From Vibrio maerlii (GTDB lineage Bacteria; Pseudomonadota; Gammaproteobacteria; Enterobacterales; Vibrionaceae): a stretch of 64,000 nt of DNA. This document shows, in pieces, positions 9,101 through 16,644 of this stretch. The first letter of the stretch is position 1; every line of letters starts with the position of its first letter. Where the stretch lies: contig NZ_QRHC01000013.1 in the NCBI RefSeq assembly GCF_003415655.1, positions 56,963-120,962 of the forward strand, read 5' to 3'. A program made the translations under genes and the position numbers. A model generated the notes under the pieces. That model had not been told where the DNA came from. It saw only the letters and a list, made by a program, of their open reading frames with translations, and ran no database searches.

Positions 9101-9616
9101 ATGGAATACAACACTTCTGCACTGTGTGATATTTACCTAGACCAAGTCGATGTCGTCGAACCTATGTTCAGTAATTTTGGTGGAAGAGCCTCCTTTGCAG
9201 GCCAAATCACAACCATCAAGTGCTTTGAAGACAACGGGTTGGTTCGCTCTACGTTAGAACAAGATGGCGTTGGTCGTGTGCTATTAGTCGACGGAGGTGG
9301 TTCACTACGTCGCGCGCTGATTGATGCTGAAATCGCCTCGATTGCAGAAGAGAATGAATGGGAAGGTATTGTCGTTTACGGCTGTGTCCGAGAAGTCGAT
9401 GAACTAGAAGACATGAACCTTGGCATTCACGCCCTAGCTTCTATCCCTGTTGGTGCTACCGCGCAAGATATTGGTGAAAACGATGTACCAGTGAACTTTG
9501 CAGGCGTATCTTTCTTGCCAGAAGATTACCTCTACGCCGACAACACGGGAATTATTCTTTCTCAGGAACCACTCGATATAGAGTTGGAGCTAGACGAAGA
9601 ACTCGATGAAGAGTAG
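9101..9616 (+). CDS. rraA: regulator of ribonuclease E activity A
   Basis: RraA is a small trimeric protein that binds the C-terminal scaffold of RNase E and dampens mRNA decay. The 171-residue sequence starts MEYNTSALCDIYLDQVDVV and has the fold motif VLLVDGGGSLRRALIDAEIA and a very acidic C-terminal tail (ELDEELDEE). The family resembles a HMG aldolase fold but the enterobacterial-type protein is not an enzyme. It follows menA as in E. coli and ends at a strong terminator. Confidence 0.95.
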   Translation: MEYNTSALCDIYLDQVDVVEPMFSNFGGRASFAGQITTIKCFEDNGLVRSTLEQDGVGRVLLVDGGGSLRRALIDAEIASIAEENEWEGIVVYGCVREVDELEDMNLGIHALASIPVGATAQDIGENDVPVNFAGVSFLPEDYLYADNTGIILSQEPLDIELELDEELDEE

Positions 9617-9630
9617 ACAGGATTGAAACT

Positions 9631-9664
9631 AAAACGCCCGCTGAAGCCAGCGGGCGTTTTTCTT
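9631..9664 (+). terminator. terminator after rraA (bidirectional)
   Basis: A 13-bp stem (AAAACGCCCGCTG and its complement) with an AAGC loop and T tail. It also faces the convergent gene ending at 9705. Confidence 0.9.
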
Positions 9665-9704
9665 TTTCATCACTCTCATTGAGATTAGAGTAACAAAGTG
9701 TTCA

Positions 9705-10265
9705 TTACTTCGCGAAGTTCACGATTGGGAAACACTTAAAGAAACCGTTGTCAGCACAGTTAATTAGACCAATCTGTACACCATCAATTTCGTCAGTCAT
9801 GTTGAAGAAACCTAGCTGGAAGTTAGACTTCTCAGAGATACTTGCTAGGCCAACATCTGCCATTGTGTAGCCTTCAGAGTAGTTAACCGTACTTAGGTTA
9901 AGACCTTTAACATCGTTAGTGATGTTCACCGCACCAAGGTTTACACCCGTTGTAGAACCAGTGTTCCAGTTAAATAGACCTAAAGAAGCACCTTTCATCT
10001 CTTGGTTTACTTTAGAAGCACCAAAAAACAGACCAAAGTTAACACCTGTTGTACGGTCAGTTTCCGATAGACCTAGGACAGAGAAGTCCACACCTTTCAC
10101 TTCATTCACTTTACCGTGAAGAACAGACAGACGAACACCGCCAACTGCACTATCATCAGGCGCGTTAAAGCCATTTAGAGTTGAGAACATTACTGGTGAG
10201 CTAGCCATTGCTGCTGGAGCTGCTAGTGCCGCTGCCATTGCTAGTGCTGAGATTGTTTTTTTCAT
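9705..10265 (-). CDS. secreted/surface repeat protein, LA_2272-like, unknown function
   Basis: I do not recognise a function. The 186-residue protein starts with a clear Sec signal peptide (MKKTISALAMAAALAAPAAMA, cleavage after about residue 21). From about residue 43 to the end it is built of nine imperfect repeats of 13-18 residues with the pattern G-V-x-hydrophobic-G-hydrophobic-x-N (GVNFGLFFGASK, GASLGLFNWNTG, GVNLGAVNITND, GVQIGLINCADN). This resembles the LA_2272-type surface repeat and suggests a small beta-solenoid. Two cysteines (C170, C178) in the last repeat could form a disulfide. An SD-like GGAGACTCC precedes the ATG. It is monocistronic and convergent with rraA. Confidence 0.8.
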   Translation of the reverse strand: MKKTISALAMAAALAAPAAMASSPVMFSTLNGFNAPDDSAVGGVRLSVLHGKVNEVKGVDFSVLGLSETDRTTGVNFGLFFGASKVNQEMKGASLGLFNWNTGSTTGVNLGAVNITNDVKGLNLSTVNYSEGYTMADVGLASISEKSNFQLGFFNMTDEIDGVQIGLINCADNGFFKCFPIVNFAK

Positions 10266-10449
10266 TGGGAGTCTCCACTGCGATCTTGAGGAATGACTAC
10301 ATCTGTCACTCCTATTCCGTTATCTATACATTATTGAATACTGTAAATGTAAACGCAATGTAAAGAATCTATAATATAGAGATACATTCCCTACTGTGTA
10401 AACAGTAAATAGTTGATATCGGATGAGTATTTTCTGATATCAATTGTGA

Positions 10450-10481
10450 AAAAAAAACGGGAGCCGATTGGCTCCCGTTTA
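10450..10481 (-). terminator. terminator of groESL
   Basis: An AAACGGGAGCC/GGCTCCCGTTT stem with a GATT loop. The A run on the plus strand gives the U tract for minus-strand transcription from groL. Confidence 0.9.
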
Positions 10482-10506
10482 TATTTAGTCTGATGACCTA
10501 GGCTTG

Positions 10507-12153
10507 TTACATCATGCCGCCCATACCACCCATGCCGCCCATGCCGCCCATATCAGGCATTGCTGGAGCATCTTTTTGTGGTAGGTCTGTTACCATCGCT
10601 TCTGTTGTGATCATTAGACCAGCAACTGATGCAGCGAATTGTAGTGCAGAACGAGTCACCTTAGTTGGATCTAGGATACCCATTGCGATCATGTCGCCGT
10701 ATTCACCAGTCGCAGCGTTGTAGCCGTAAGAACCTTCGCCGCCTTTCACGTTGTTCGCAACCACTGACTCTTCGTCACCTGCGTTCTTAGTGATTTGACG
10801 GATTGGCGCTTCCATTGCACGTAGTGCAACGCGAATACCAACGTTTTGTTCTTCGTTGTCACCTTCAAGGCCAGCCACTTTAGAAGCAACGCGGATAAGT
10901 GCAACACCACCACCAGCTACCACACCTTCTTCAACTGCAGCGCGAGTTGCGTGAAGTGCGTCTTCTACGCGGTCTTTCTTCTCTTTCATCTCAACTTCAG
11001 TCGCAGCGCCAACTTTGATTACTGCAACACCGCCTGCTAGCTTAGCAACGCGCTCTTGTAGTTTCTCTTTGTCGTAGTCTGAAGTTGCTTCTTCGATTTG
11101 ACCACGGATTTGAGCAACACGACCTTGGATCATTGCTTCTTCACCCGCGCCATCGATGATGGTTGAGTTTTCTTTAGTGATCGTTACGCGCTTAGCTTGA
11201 CCTAGGTCTTCTAGCGTTACTTTTTCTAGATCTAAACCGATCTCTTCAGAGATAACCGTACCGCCAGTTAGGATAGCGATGTCTTGTAGCATTGCTTTAC
11301 GACGGTCACCGAAACCTGGAGCTTTAACAGCAGCAACTTTCACGATACCGCGCATGTTGTTCACAACTAGCGTTGCAAGCGCTTCGCCTTCTACATCTTC
11401 AGCGATGATTAGAAGTGGACGAGATGCCTTAGCTACTGCTTCTAGAGTCGGAAGAAGTTCACGGATGTTTGAAACTTTCTTGTCGATTAGAAGAATGAAT
11501 GGGCTTTCTAGATCAACAGAACCCGCTTCTTGGTTGTTGATGAAGTAAGGAGATAGGTAACCGCGGTCGAATTGCATACCCTCAACTACGTCTAGCTCGT
11601 CTTGTAGAGCCTGACCTTCTTCAACTGTGATTACGCCATCACGACCAACACGCTCCATTGCTTCAGCAATGATGTTACCGACTGTTGCGTCAGAGTTTGC
11701 AGAGATAGTACCTACTTGTGCGATCGCTTTAGTGTCTGCACATGGAACTGAAAGTGCTTTTAGCTCTTCAACAGCAGCAACCACTGCTTTGTCGATACCG
11801 CGCTTAAGATCCATTGGGTTCATACCCGCTGCAACGGCTTTAAGACCTTCGTTAACGATAGCCTGAGCAAGCACAGTTGCCGTAGTTGTACCGTCACCCG
11901 CAGCGTCGTTAGCTTGCGACGCCACTTCTTTAACCATTTGTGCGCCCATGTTTTGGAACTTGTCTTCAAGTTCGATTTCGCGCGCTACAGATACACCATC
12001 TTTAGTGATAGTTGGCGCACCGAAAGATTTGTCTAGTACAACGTTACGGCCTTTAGGACCTAACGTTACTTTTACTGCGTCAGCTAGAACGTTTACACCT
12101 TCAAGCATTTTTACGCGTGCGTCGTTACCAAATTTAACGTCTTTAGCAGCCAT
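10507..12153 (-). CDS. groL: chaperonin GroEL
   Basis: GroEL is the 60-kDa chaperonin that folds proteins inside a double heptameric ring with ATP. The 548-residue protein starts MAAKDVKFGNDARVKML. It has the nucleotide-binding motif GDGTTTATVLA (about residues 86-96), the chaperonin signature region AAVEEGVVAGGGVAL, and the GGM-repeat flexible tail (MGGMGGMGGMGGMM). It lies 52 nt downstream of groS in the same operon, with an SD (AAAGGAAA) before the ATG. Vibrios often carry a second groESL on the small chromosome; this one has the gene context of the main copy. Confidence 0.99.
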   Translation of the reverse strand: MAAKDVKFGNDARVKMLEGVNVLADAVKVTLGPKGRNVVLDKSFGAPTITKDGVSVAREIELEDKFQNMGAQMVKEVASQANDAAGDGTTTATVLAQAIVNEGLKAVAAGMNPMDLKRGIDKAVVAAVEELKALSVPCADTKAIAQVGTISANSDATVGNIIAEAMERVGRDGVITVEEGQALQDELDVVEGMQFDRGYLSPYFINNQEAGSVDLESPFILLIDKKVSNIRELLPTLEAVAKASRPLLIIAEDVEGEALATLVVNNMRGIVKVAAVKAPGFGDRRKAMLQDIAILTGGTVISEEIGLDLEKVTLEDLGQAKRVTITKENSTIIDGAGEEAMIQGRVAQIRGQIEEATSDYDKEKLQERVAKLAGGVAVIKVGAATEVEMKEKKDRVEDALHATRAAVEEGVVAGGGVALIRVASKVAGLEGDNEEQNVGIRVALRAMEAPIRQITKNAGDEESVVANNVKGGEGSYGYNAATGEYGDMIAMGILDPTKVTRSALQFAASVAGLMITTEAMVTDLPQKDAPAMPDMGGMGGMGGMGGMM

Positions 12154-12205
12154 TTTTATTTCCTTTAAATTCTTTATTCAATCAGTTCAGTGAGTGAGGC
12201 GCGGA

Positions 12206-12496
12206 TTACTCAACGATCGCCATGATGTCGTTTTCAGACATGATTAGAACTTCTTTACCGTCAATCTTTTCAGTCTTAGTGCCGTAGCCTTCTGCAAAGA
12301 TAACAGTGTCGCCAACTTTAACGTCCAATGGCTGTACAGTACCGTTTTCTAAGATACGGCCTTTACCTACAGCGAGTACTTTACCGCGAGTAGATTTTTC
12401 CGCAGCAGAACCAGTTAGAACGATACCGCCAGCAGATTTAGATTCAACTTCTTGACGCTCAACGATAACGCGGTCGTGTAGAGGACGGATATTCAT
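12206..12496 (-). CDS. groS: co-chaperonin GroES
   Basis: GroES is the 10-kDa heptameric lid of GroEL. It starts MNIRPLHDRVIVERQEVE, preceded by AGGAGAAACG at the right distance. The longer open frame to 12544 is not supported. At 96 residues it has exactly the family length. The mobile loop (about residues 17-33, ESKSAGGIVLTGSAAE) and VGDTVIFAEGYG are present. It is the first gene of the heat-shock operon. Confidence 0.98.
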   Translation of the reverse strand: MNIRPLHDRVIVERQEVESKSAGGIVLTGSAAEKSTRGKVLAVGKGRILENGTVQPLDVKVGDTVIFAEGYGTKTEKIDGKEVLIMSENDIMAIVE

Positions 12497-12570
12497 CGGT
12501 CGTTTCTCCTGATTAATATTTCCATGATATGAAGGTGCCATCACTATTGTGGCATTTGGTTATGACATTT

Positions 12571-12600
12571 ATGTTGGGGAACAGAGCCGAGATCCCAAGG
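12571..12600 (-). promoter_or_regulatory. likely sigma-32 promoter of groESL
   Basis: On the minus strand, CCTTGGG (12594-12600) and CCCCAACAT (12571-12579) are about 14 nt apart. They resemble the E. coli groE heat-shock promoter (CTTGAA ... CCCCAT) and lie about 80 nt before groS. There is no CIRCE-type inverted repeat, as expected for a gammaproteobacterium. Confidence 0.6.
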
Positions 12601-12676
12601 GGCAAAGAGAAAAAAATTGTGACTAAATTCGCAGTTCGAATCTGATTTTTACTACTCCCCGGTTTACCATTCCCCA

Positions 12677-12708
12677 TAAAAAATGCCAACTGTTCACATC
12701 AGTTGGCA
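12677..12708 (-). terminator. terminator after fxsA
   Basis: A GCCAACTG/CAGTTGGC stem with A6 on the plus-strand side, giving a U tract for minus-strand transcription from fxsA. Confidence 0.8.
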
Positions 12709-12739
12709 CTCTTGTATTTTCTCGGAACAGTGTGTTTTT

Positions 12740-13270
12740 TTACTTTAAACGCTTATTCGGGTCATCTTCTTTACGCTCAAACTCGCCTTCAAAAGTACTA
12801 CCATTCTCATCTTGTTTAGATTGAAATGGGTCATGGTTGAACGGGTTCTGGTCGCTGTGTGACGAGTGATAAAAGCCACCACCTTGAGAAAAGCCACCTT
12901 GGAAGCCAGAGCCACTGACCACCATCTTCGTCATTAGCTTCTTAGCGAGAATCGCACGAGGAGCAGGAAGCAGAACCAGCATCCCCATAGCATCAGTCAT
13001 AAAACCAGGAGTCAACAGCAACACACCGGCAACAGCAAGCATCACGCCTTCTAAGATTTGTTGTGCCGGCATCTCTCCTTGTTGAAGGCGACTTTGTACT
13101 GACATTAGCGTTTGTAGACCTTGGCTACGAACAAGAGATGCCCCAGCGAATGCAGTGATCAATACAAGAGCAATGGTCGGCCATAAGCCCAAAAAGCCTC
13201 CCACTTGAATGAACAAGCCAATCTCAATAATGGGAACAGCAATGAATAACAGTAATAGGATCGGGAACAA
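12740..13270 (-). CDS. fxsA: FxsA family membrane protein
   Basis: This is a small inner-membrane protein of 176 residues. The E. coli homologue was named for suppression of F-plasmid exclusion of phage T7; its cellular role is not known. Hydrophobic helices are at about residues 2-20 (MFPILLLLFIAVPIIEIGLF), 25-47 and 75-105 (GVMLAVAGVLLLTPGFMTDA). A hydrophilic tail follows, with Gly/Ser-rich (SGFQGGFSQGGG) and charged stretches. It is divergent from aspA, as in E. coli (fxsA next to aspA and groESL). Confidence 0.9.
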   Translation of the reverse strand: MFPILLLLFIAVPIIEIGLFIQVGGFLGLWPTIALVLITAFAGASLVRSQGLQTLMSVQSRLQQGEMPAQQILEGVMLAVAGVLLLTPGFMTDAMGMLVLLPAPRAILAKKLMTKMVVSGSGFQGGFSQGGGFYHSSHSDQNPFNHDPFQSKQDENGSTFEGEFERKEDDPNKRLK

Positions 13271-13609
13271 GACGCTTACCTTTCTTTAGAATCTAATTTA
13301 GTTATGGGGTTAGGTGGCGGAAAAATCAACTGTCGCCAATACTTGCCAGTCTACGCCGCTACTGAGTCTAAACTCAAATTTAAGCCGCAAATTTGTTGTA
13401 GATCGCGCGTTATTGGAACCTGACTAAACATTAACAAATCAAAGCAAAAAATAGTGATCAGGCTACTATTATTATGTGCAAACTGCAGTATCATGAGCGC
13501 ATAAGTCAGGACGGATTTAACAGCCAATTTATCTAGCGAATGGACTCTTAACGCTAAAATTGGCTACATAAAAAACAAATACCTAGAATTTTCCCCTAAG
13601 GATCCTGTT
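13271..13609 (+). promoter_or_regulatory. fxsA-aspA divergent intergenic region with a leader hairpin
   Basis: This 339-nt gap must hold promoters for both genes. The visible structure is an inverted repeat at 13522-13565: AGCCAATTT and TAGCG (with a 3-nt bulge) pair with CGCTA and AAATTGGCT around a 13-nt loop. It ends 45 nt before the aspA start and has no T tract, so it is more likely an operator or leader structure than a terminator. I could not identify a convincing full CRP or FNR site. Confidence 0.45.
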
Positions 13610-15061
13610 ATGGCTACATTATATGCATCCCCACAAGCCTCAACACTTGCAACTCGTATTGAAGAAGACCTTCTTGGCGAGCGTCATGTACCCGCTGATG
13701 CGTACTACGGTATCCACACCCTACGTGCGATTGAGAACTTCAATATCTCCAATGTCACTATCTCTGACGTACCTGAATTCGTACGCGGGATGGTGATGAC
13801 TAAGAAAGCTGCAGCCCTTGCTAACAAAGAACTCAGCGTTATTCCTAAAGACGTAGCTTCATACATTATTCAAGCATGTGATCTAATTCTAGACACAGGA
13901 AAATGTATGGACCAGTTCCCATCAGATGTGTTCCAAGGCGGCGCCGGCACCTCTGTAAACATGAATGCTAACGAGGTTATTGCCAACGTTGCGCTAGAGC
14001 TGATGGGTAAAGAAAAAGGTCAGTATGAGTTCATCAACCCGAACGACCACGTAAATAAGAGCCAATCAACCAACTGTGCCTACCCAACGGGTTTCCGTAT
14101 CGCGGTTTACAACAGTGTGATGAAGCTGATCGAATCGATTGAATACCTAAAAGGTGCATTCGATCTGAAGAGCCAAGAGTTCAGCAAGGTTCTGAAAATG
14201 GGTCGTACCCAGTTACAAGACGCGGTGCCTATGACAGTAGGTCAAGAGTTCCACGCTTGGGCTGTTACCCTAAACGAAGAAATCAAGAACCTTGATTACA
14301 CCTCTAAGCTACTTCTTGAGGTGAACATTGGCGCAACAGCAATCGGCACCGGCCTCAACGCAGCGGATGGCTATCAAGAGCTAGCGGTTAAACACCTTGC
14401 AAGTGTGACTGGTCTCGAGTGTGTTCCTGCTGAAGATCTTATTGAAGCGACATCAGACTGTGGTGCATACGTGATGACTCACGGTGCACTTAAGCGTTTA
14501 GCGGTAAAGCTATCTAAGATTTGTAACGACCTACGTCTACTATCTTCAGGCCCTCGTGCAGGTCTAAACGAACTTAACCTACCTGAGCTTCAAGCGGGTT
14601 CATCAATCATGCCAGCAAAAGTGAACCCTGTGGTTCCAGAGGTCGTAAACCAAGTTTGTTTCAAGGTACTAGGTAACGACAACACCATCTCATTTGCTGC
14701 AGAGGGTGGTCAGCTACAGCTTAACGTAATGGAGCCTGTTATTGCCCAAAGCATGTTTGAGTCACTCGACATCCTAAGCAATGCATGTGTCAACCTACGC
14801 GACAAGTGTATCGATGGCATCACTGTTAACAAAGAAGTATGTGAATCACACGTATTTAACTCTATCGGTATCGTCACTTACCTCAACCCATACATCGGGC
14901 ACCATGAAGGCGATATTGTCGGCAAGATCTGTGCAGAAACCGGTAAGAGCGTCCGTGATGTCGTACTAGAAAGAGGTTTATTAACCGAAGATGAGCTAGA
15001 TGACATCTTCTCTGTAGACAACCTCATGCGTCCACAGTATAAAGCCAAGCGCTACAACTAA
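13610..15061 (+). CDS. aspA: aspartate ammonia-lyase (aspartase)
   Basis: AspA reversibly deaminates L-aspartate to fumarate and ammonia, feeding fumarate to respiration or the TCA cycle. The 483-residue protein belongs to the fumarase/aspartase superfamily: DLLGERHVPADAYYGIHTLRA near the N-terminus, NDHVNKSQSTN in the middle, and the superfamily signature GSSIMPAKVNP (about residues 328-338). An AAGGATCC lies before the ATG. It is followed by dcuA, encoding an aspartate/fumarate transporter, so the two form a functional pair. Confidence 0.97.
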   Translation: MATLYASPQASTLATRIEEDLLGERHVPADAYYGIHTLRAIENFNISNVTISDVPEFVRGMVMTKKAAALANKELSVIPKDVASYIIQACDLILDTGKCMDQFPSDVFQGGAGTSVNMNANEVIANVALELMGKEKGQYEFINPNDHVNKSQSTNCAYPTGFRIAVYNSVMKLIESIEYLKGAFDLKSQEFSKVLKMGRTQLQDAVPMTVGQEFHAWAVTLNEEIKNLDYTSKLLLEVNIGATAIGTGLNAADGYQELAVKHLASVTGLECVPAEDLIEATSDCGAYVMTHGALKRLAVKLSKICNDLRLLSSGPRAGLNELNLPELQAGSSIMPAKVNPVVPEVVNQVCFKVLGNDNTISFAAEGGQLQLNVMEPVIAQSMFESLDILSNACVNLRDKCIDGITVNKEVCESHVFNSIGIVTYLNPYIGHHEGDIVGKICAETGKSVRDVVLERGLLTEDELDDIFSVDNLMRPQYKAKRYN

Positions 15062-15070
15062 TGTCGAAAT

Positions 15071-15097
15071 GGGCTCCCTCAACGGAGCCCCTTTTTT
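15071..15097 (+). terminator. terminator after aspA
   Basis: A GGGCTCC/GGAGCCC stem followed by CTTTTTT, 10 nt past the aspA stop. Confidence 0.88.
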
Positions 15098-15131
15098 GGC
15101 CTCGTCGCAAAAACAATACTTTTTACATGGT

Positions 15132-15177
15132 TATTTGTTAGCAAAGCATTCTTGAAAGAATGCTTTGCTAACAAATA
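15132..15177. repeat. 46-bp near-perfect palindrome in the dcuA leader
   Basis: Two 22-nt arms (15132-15153 and 15156-15177) are exact reverse complements around a 2-nt centre. The left arm begins TATTTGTTAGCAAAGC. It lies after the aspA terminator and ends 25 nt before the dcuA start. It is not a normal terminator because no T run follows. It could be an RNA hairpin shielding or exposing the dcuA ribosome-binding site, or a protein-binding site. Confidence 0.85.
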
Positions 15178-15202
15178 TTCAACAGCTACTAAGGACTTAA
15201 TT

Positions 15203-16513
15203 ATGATTGTGGTCGAACTACTTGTCGTACTACTCTTTATTTACTTGGGTGCACGCATTGGCGGCATCGGCATCGGCTTAGCCGGTGGTGCTGGTGTGGT
15301 TGCGTTATCCCTAATCCTGGGTGTGCCAACCAGTCAAGCATACATCCCAGTCGATGTTATCTTAATCATCATGTCGGTGATTACCGCAATTGCAGCAATG
15401 CAGGTTGCCGGTGGTATGGACTGGTTAGTGCAAATTGCGGAAGACTTCTTGCGTAAGAACCCCGAGCGCATTACCTTCTATGCACCTATTGTAACCTTTG
15501 TCATGACGCTAATGGCGGGTACTGGCCACACAGCGTTCTCAACCCTTCCAGTTATTGCAGAGGTTGCGAAAGGCCAAGGTGTTCGCCCTTCCCGCCCTCT
15601 GTCTATTGCCGTAGTAGCCTCTCAGATCGCAATAACCGCTTCGCCAATCTCGGCTGCAGTGGTAGCTTTCGCTGCTATGCTGGCTCCATTTGGTGTTGAT
15701 TACCTGACGCTACTTGCGGTTTGTATTCCAACCACTTTCATCGCTTGTATGATTGGTGCATTTGTTGCGAACTTCATGGGTAGCGAGCTGAAAGACGACG
15801 CTGAATACCAACATCGCCTAGAAGCTGGCCTGATCAAGATGGCTTCTGAGGGTGAACGTCGTGAGATTTCTGCAACCGCGAAGAAAGCGACTTTCATCTT
15901 TTTGGGATCAATCCTACTTGTGGTCTCTTACGCTGCAGCAATCTCGGGTTCAATTGGCTTAATTGAGGACCCTGCACTTGGTCGTAACGAAGCGATCATG
16001 ACCTTTATGCTAGGCGCAGCAGCGCTTATCGTGATGACATGTAAGATCGACTCTGGCAAGATTCCAGCCGCCTCGACTTTCCGCTCAGGTATGACGGCAT
16101 GTGTATGTGTACTTGGTGTCGCATGGCTTGGCTCGACCTTCGTACAATCTCATGTAGGTGAGATCAAAGAGTTCGCAGGTACACTGTTGGCAGACTACCC
16201 ATGGATGCTAGCGCTAGTACTGTTCTTTGCTTCTATGCTGCTTTACTCGCAAGGCGCAACTACCGTGGCATTAATGCCAGCAGCACTTGCAATTGGTGTC
16301 GCACCGCTGACTGCGGTGGCTTCGTTTGCTGCCGTAAGTGCTCTGTTTGTACTTCCGACCTACCCAACACTATTGGCTGCAGTAGAAATGGATGACACGG
16401 GCTCAACTCGCATCGGTAAGTATGTCTTTAACCATCCGTTCTTTATCCCGGGTGTGGTTACCATCACTTCAGCAGTCGCATTAGGTTTCACCTTTGGTGG
16501 GCTATTTATCTAG
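15203..16513 (+). CDS. dcuA: anaerobic C4-dicarboxylate transporter DcuA
   Basis: DcuA is an inner-membrane antiporter for aspartate, fumarate, malate and succinate. At 436 residues it is close to the E. coli length of 433. It has 10-12 hydrophobic helices, starting MIVVELLVVLLFIYLGARIGG, with conserved GTGHTAFSTLPVIAEVAKGQ and GVRPSRPLS in the middle. The start ATG 15203 has AAGGA at 15191-15195. The frame continues upstream into a palindrome (15132-15177) but that extension would not be translated. It works with AspA. Confidence 0.95.
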   Translation: MIVVELLVVLLFIYLGARIGGIGIGLAGGAGVVALSLILGVPTSQAYIPVDVILIIMSVITAIAAMQVAGGMDWLVQIAEDFLRKNPERITFYAPIVTFVMTLMAGTGHTAFSTLPVIAEVAKGQGVRPSRPLSIAVVASQIAITASPISAAVVAFAAMLAPFGVDYLTLLAVCIPTTFIACMIGAFVANFMGSELKDDAEYQHRLEAGLIKMASEGERREISATAKKATFIFLGSILLVVSYAAAISGSIGLIEDPALGRNEAIMTFMLGAAALIVMTCKIDSGKIPAASTFRSGMTACVCVLGVAWLGSTFVQSHVGEIKEFAGTLLADYPWMLALVLFFASMLLYSQGATTVALMPAALAIGVAPLTAVASFAAVSALFVLPTYPTLLAAVEMDDTGSTRIGKYVFNHPFFIPGVVTITSAVALGFTFGGLFI

Positions 16514-16534
16514 TTGATAAATCATAAGTTAAGA

Positions 16535-16565
16535 TAAAAAAGGAAGCTTCGGCTTCCTTTTTTTG
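16535..16565 (+). terminator. terminator after dcuA
   Basis: A GGAAGC-TTCG-GCTTCC hairpin (UUCG tetraloop) between A and T runs. Confidence 0.92.
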
Positions 16566-16644
16566 TCTTAAGTGAAACTTAGTTGACTTATTCACGGTCA
16601 GATTAAGTTAAAATATCAACAGACCCTATTGTCCCGTAGTTATT

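Noticed and set aside
12497..12544. Longer N-terminus for GroES
   Set aside because: GroES is 96 residues when started at 12496, with AGGAGAAACG in front. The extension has no support.
15152..15202. Longer N-terminus for DcuA
   Set aside because: The 17 extra codons fall inside the palindrome and lack an SD. ATG 15203 with AAGGA fits the family start and length.
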